A stretch of DNA of 64,000 nt from Verpa conica. Lineage: Eukaryota; Ascomycota; Pezizomycetes; Pezizales; Morchellaceae. Made by a program: the position numbers and the translations under genes. The notes beneath the pieces were generated by a model, which worked only from the letters and a program-made list of their open reading frames with translations, did not search any database and was not told the origin of the DNA. This document shows positions 61,592 through 64,000 of the stretch, piece after piece. The DNA is taken from positions 248,001-312,000 of the forward strand of contig JAUFSD010000013.1 in the NCBI GenBank assembly GCA_033030425.1, given 5' to 3'. Within the stretch, counting starts at the first letter, position 1, and every line of letters starts with the position of its first letter.

Positions 61592-63829
61592 TCAAGCTTC
61601 AATTGGTAGACGGGCAGATCTTTTTCTACGCTGAAGGCTTCTACGCTGGTTTTTGGGAGGCGGACTGGGTGGGGTGCCTGGAGCGCCTGGAGGAGTACCT
61701 GCTGGAGGCTTTCCGCGGTATTCCCTATGATGTTTCCCCCGAGGCCTCCCGTGATGCTTCCCCGGAAATTTTCCTGGAGGACGATTACCGGGAGAATTTC
61801 CAGGAACATTTCCAGGGGGAGGAGGGTTCCCAGGAGGAGTACCAGGAGGATTGGCAGGAGGATTTACCGGTGGATTTACCGGAGGATTGACAGGTGGGTT
61901 TACAGGTGGCTTAGCTGGTGTGCCAACTGGAGCCCCAACTGGAGGCTCATTTAGAGGTTCGTCTGGCCCATTATCTGGCCCATCATCCGGGCCATCATCC
62001 GGGCCATTGTCAGGACCATCGCCCGGGGGTTTGACTGGAGATTCGACCTGAGGTTTAACCGGGGTACTGACGGGGGGATTGGCTGTAGGATTGGCAGGAA
62101 GCCCGGGTGGGGGTCCAGTTGGGGTTTTTGCTGGAGTATCTTCTGGGTCATCATCATCTTCATCATCTTCAGTATCTTCTGGTGTGCCAGCTGGAGGCTT
62201 GACTGGGGTGTTGGTTGGATTATTTCCTGGTGGAACAGCTGGAGGTTGGACTGGAGGTTGGACTGGAGGTTGGACTGGGGGTTGAGCTGGAGGTTGAGCT
62301 GGAGGTTGAGCTGGAGGTTGAACTTGGGTGTTGGCTGGAGTATCTTCTGGGTCGTCGTCGTCTTCGTCGTCTTCATCTTCTGGTGTGCCAGTTGGAGGCT
62401 TGACTGGGGTTTTGGTTGGATTATTTCCTGGTGGAACTGCTGGAGGTTGGACTGGAGGTTGAGTTGGAGGTTGGACTGGAGGTGGAGTTGGAGGTTGAAC
62501 TGGGGGTTGAACTGGAGGTTGAGCTGGGGGTTGGACTGGGGGTTGGACTGGGGGTTGGACTGGAGGTTGAACGGGAGGTTTGACTGGATTTCCAGTTGGT
62601 GCATTTGCTTGGGGTTTTTCTGGGGTATCATCTGGACCATCATCCGAGCCATCTGGACCATCATCTGGATCATCATCTGGCCCACCAACTGGTGATTTAG
62701 CTGGTGCACCTGGTGGGGTTTTTTCTGGGGCGTCAACTGGCTTATCGCCTGGTGCACCAACTGGAGGTTTTGTTTGGGTGCCAACTGGGGGACTTCCTGG
62801 CTTACTAGCTGGGAGATCTTCTGGCTCATCGTCTGGCTCATCATCATCTGGTGCACCAACTGGAGTATTGGCTGGAGTATTGACTGGGGCACCGGGTGGT
62901 GCACCAGCTGCAGCTCCCCAATTAATGTCATGACAGACAGTATACCACTAAGATATAAGAATCTCATTAGAATCTGAATTGATGAGTGAAAGTAGGTTTA
63001 TTTAGGATTACCTCTGAATGGTCTTTAATATTTGTGTCCTTCAGTGAATAGTCCCAGACCATAAAAACCGAGATAAACTTCGCCTTACCCCCCGCTGCAG
63101 GCAGCTTGAACTTGCTAGCACAAAGCGAGATGTCCCCATTCCCCTTGGCCGCTTTTCTCGATACGAACATCGGCGAGCCATTTGGCTCCGAGCAGACCCC
63201 ATCATCAAACGGCGATTGACCCAATTTCCACCCCATTTTATCTCCACCAGTACCTGCCTCATTCCACTGTCTAACCTGCACAATCGTGATATCCCTATTC
63301 TCAGACTCAGTTCCATACCAGTATATTGTTCCTGGGGTAGATCCAGGGCCTTTGTTGCCCTTCGATGGGTCAAGTGAGACATGTCCGTTTTCTCTGTAAT
63401 AGGCGGTGATTGTGTCTCCTGGTGCTGCACTGAGTCGTGGATGCTTCTCATCTTGAATCGGCCATCTTTGTCGTTCGCCGCATATTGGCTCTGTTTGGAC
63501 GTCTTTGATTCGGCGGTGGAAGAAACTGAGGTTAACACCGTTTTCGCGTCCCTCTATATATGGTTAGCTTCATTGGGGGCCGGGTGGAATGTCTTGGTCG
63601 AGTATGAGAAATGATGACTTACGATCGTTTCGCATGTACCCTTTGGTCGCACCAGGACCTTCTAGGTATTCGGTCTGTTTGGTATCAACTAGTTAGTATC
63701 TATCTAAAATACTTCTAAAGGGTGGTAAGAATGTGTTCATACCCATGTGTGAGCGGAAACTCTATGAAGGCAACTCAACCCAAGTAGTGTGATAGGAAGA
63801 AGAGTAGAGAACGGATCAGAGATTTTCAT
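61592..63829 (-). CDS. Secreted LPMO-like (DUF7492-type) protein with long Pro-rich tail
   Basis: Four minus-strand exons: 63829-63743, 63674-63623, 63553-63012, 62947-61592, 2037 nt, 678 aa. Residues 1-26 are a signal peptide ending VSA; cleavage exposes His27 (HTW), as in copper LPMOs. His104 lies in RENGHVSL. Cys71, 167, 191 and 232 could form two disulfides. APGDTITAYYRENGHV, GTIYWYG, WNEAGTGGD, FDDGVCSE and SVFMVWDYS follow the order I remember for the DUF7492 family of fungal secreted proteins. Residues about 238-678 are a tail of PPVQPP/PPVNPP/DDGPD repeats with acidic blocks and a basic end (QRRSLQRRKRSARLP), likely an extended, O-glycosylated wall- or surface-interacting stalk. The strand and frame are fixed by the splice joins; other frames through the tail are open only because of the repeats. 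Confidence 0.85.
62130..62462 (-). repeat. Duplicated module inside the Pro-rich tail
   Basis: Segments at about 62130-62260 and 62334-62462 are near-identical. Each encodes, on the minus strand, a PP.VPPGNNPT.TPVKPP.GTPE part followed by an acidic DDEDDDDPEDTPA block. They are separated by PPVQPP/PPAQPP repeats. Confidence 0.85.
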
Positions 63830-64000
63830 TTTTGTGGATAAATAAAAAAATTCTAAAAAGTATAAAAACAAGAAAAAGGGAAAAGAGCGACTTGTGTTTC
63901 AGCTGACTTAAGCTAGAAAAAGCCGTATTGAGGAGGTATATAAAAAAAAAGTGATGGGTGAAACGACTGAATCAGAATGTAGCTGAAAAAGAATAGATCA
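63830..64000. other. Promoter of the LPMO-like gene
   Basis: A-rich and T-poor on the plus strand (AAAAATTC, AAAAAGGGAAAAG). A TATAAAAAAAAA at 63939-63950 reads on plus; on minus the TTTATAC-like word at about 63859-63866 could be a TATA element. Nothing else is seen before the window ends. Confidence 0.35.

Noticed and set aside
61951..62967. 338-codon Gln/Leu-rich minus frame and several Trp/Gly-rich plus frames in the proline tail
   Set aside because: They are shadows of the PPVQ/PPVN codon repeat. Only the frame joined by the 64-nt intron to the LPMO-like domain gives the expected WYTVCHDINWG continuation.

Overview
The window is nuclear DNA of a filamentous ascomycete (Pezizomycotina). 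The evidence is a set of protein-coding genes split by short introns (about 48-92 nt, GT-AG, often with a CTAAC-like branch site) and fungal-specific families: a NACHT-ankyrin NLR, a PTH11-type rhodopsin-domain protein, three MFS transporters, and a secreted His1 LPMO-like protein. The family mix is compatible with Orbiliomycetes or a neighbouring early-diverging class, but that placement is inference.

Layout: (1) 3-515, the 3' end of an alpha/beta-hydrolase gene (+). (2) 2115-6235, a complete NLR (+) with DUF7708-like N-terminus, NACHT and about ten near-identical 99-bp ankyrin repeats; its P-loop sits on a 25-nt microexon. (3) 8326-9868, a rhodopsin-domain membrane protein (-), six exons. 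(4) 10744-14396, a 5'-truncated LINE (-) with a 39-nt poly(A) tail and a 15-bp target-site duplication. (5) 16096-18302, a Helo-like N-terminal domain protein with no NACHT (+). (6) 19311-19920, a Tc1/mariner transposase remnant abutting a 230-bp hAT-like MITE. (7) 24331-26190, a DHA1 MFS transporter (+). (8) 27681-27773, a 93-bp palindromic MITE. (9) 29611-31155, a secreted, Asn-alternating, probably Kex2-processed repeat protein (+). (10) 32051-33942, a secreted type-B carboxylesterase (+). (11) 35116-36999, an ACS/Dal5-type MFS transporter with a 12-nt microexon (+). (12) 39985-41898, a DHA2 MFS transporter (+). (13) 50706-52160, a disordered basic protein (-). (14) 61592-63829, an LPMO-like DUF7492-type secreted protein with a 440-residue proline-rich tail (-).

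Between these lie long stretches (about 6.2-8.3, 20-24.3, 26.2-29.2, 37-40, 42-50 and 54-61 kb) in which I find no gene. They are dense in stop codons and carry scattered microsatellites and repeat scars, and look like decayed repeat DNA. The intact genes are therefore islands of surface and environment functions (immune-type receptor, membrane sensor, transporters, secreted proteins) in a degenerate matrix. I see no biosynthetic backbone enzyme, so the three transporters are not evidence of a metabolite cluster. Exon models were made by eye: each keeps frame across all junctions and restores family motifs, but none has transcript support.
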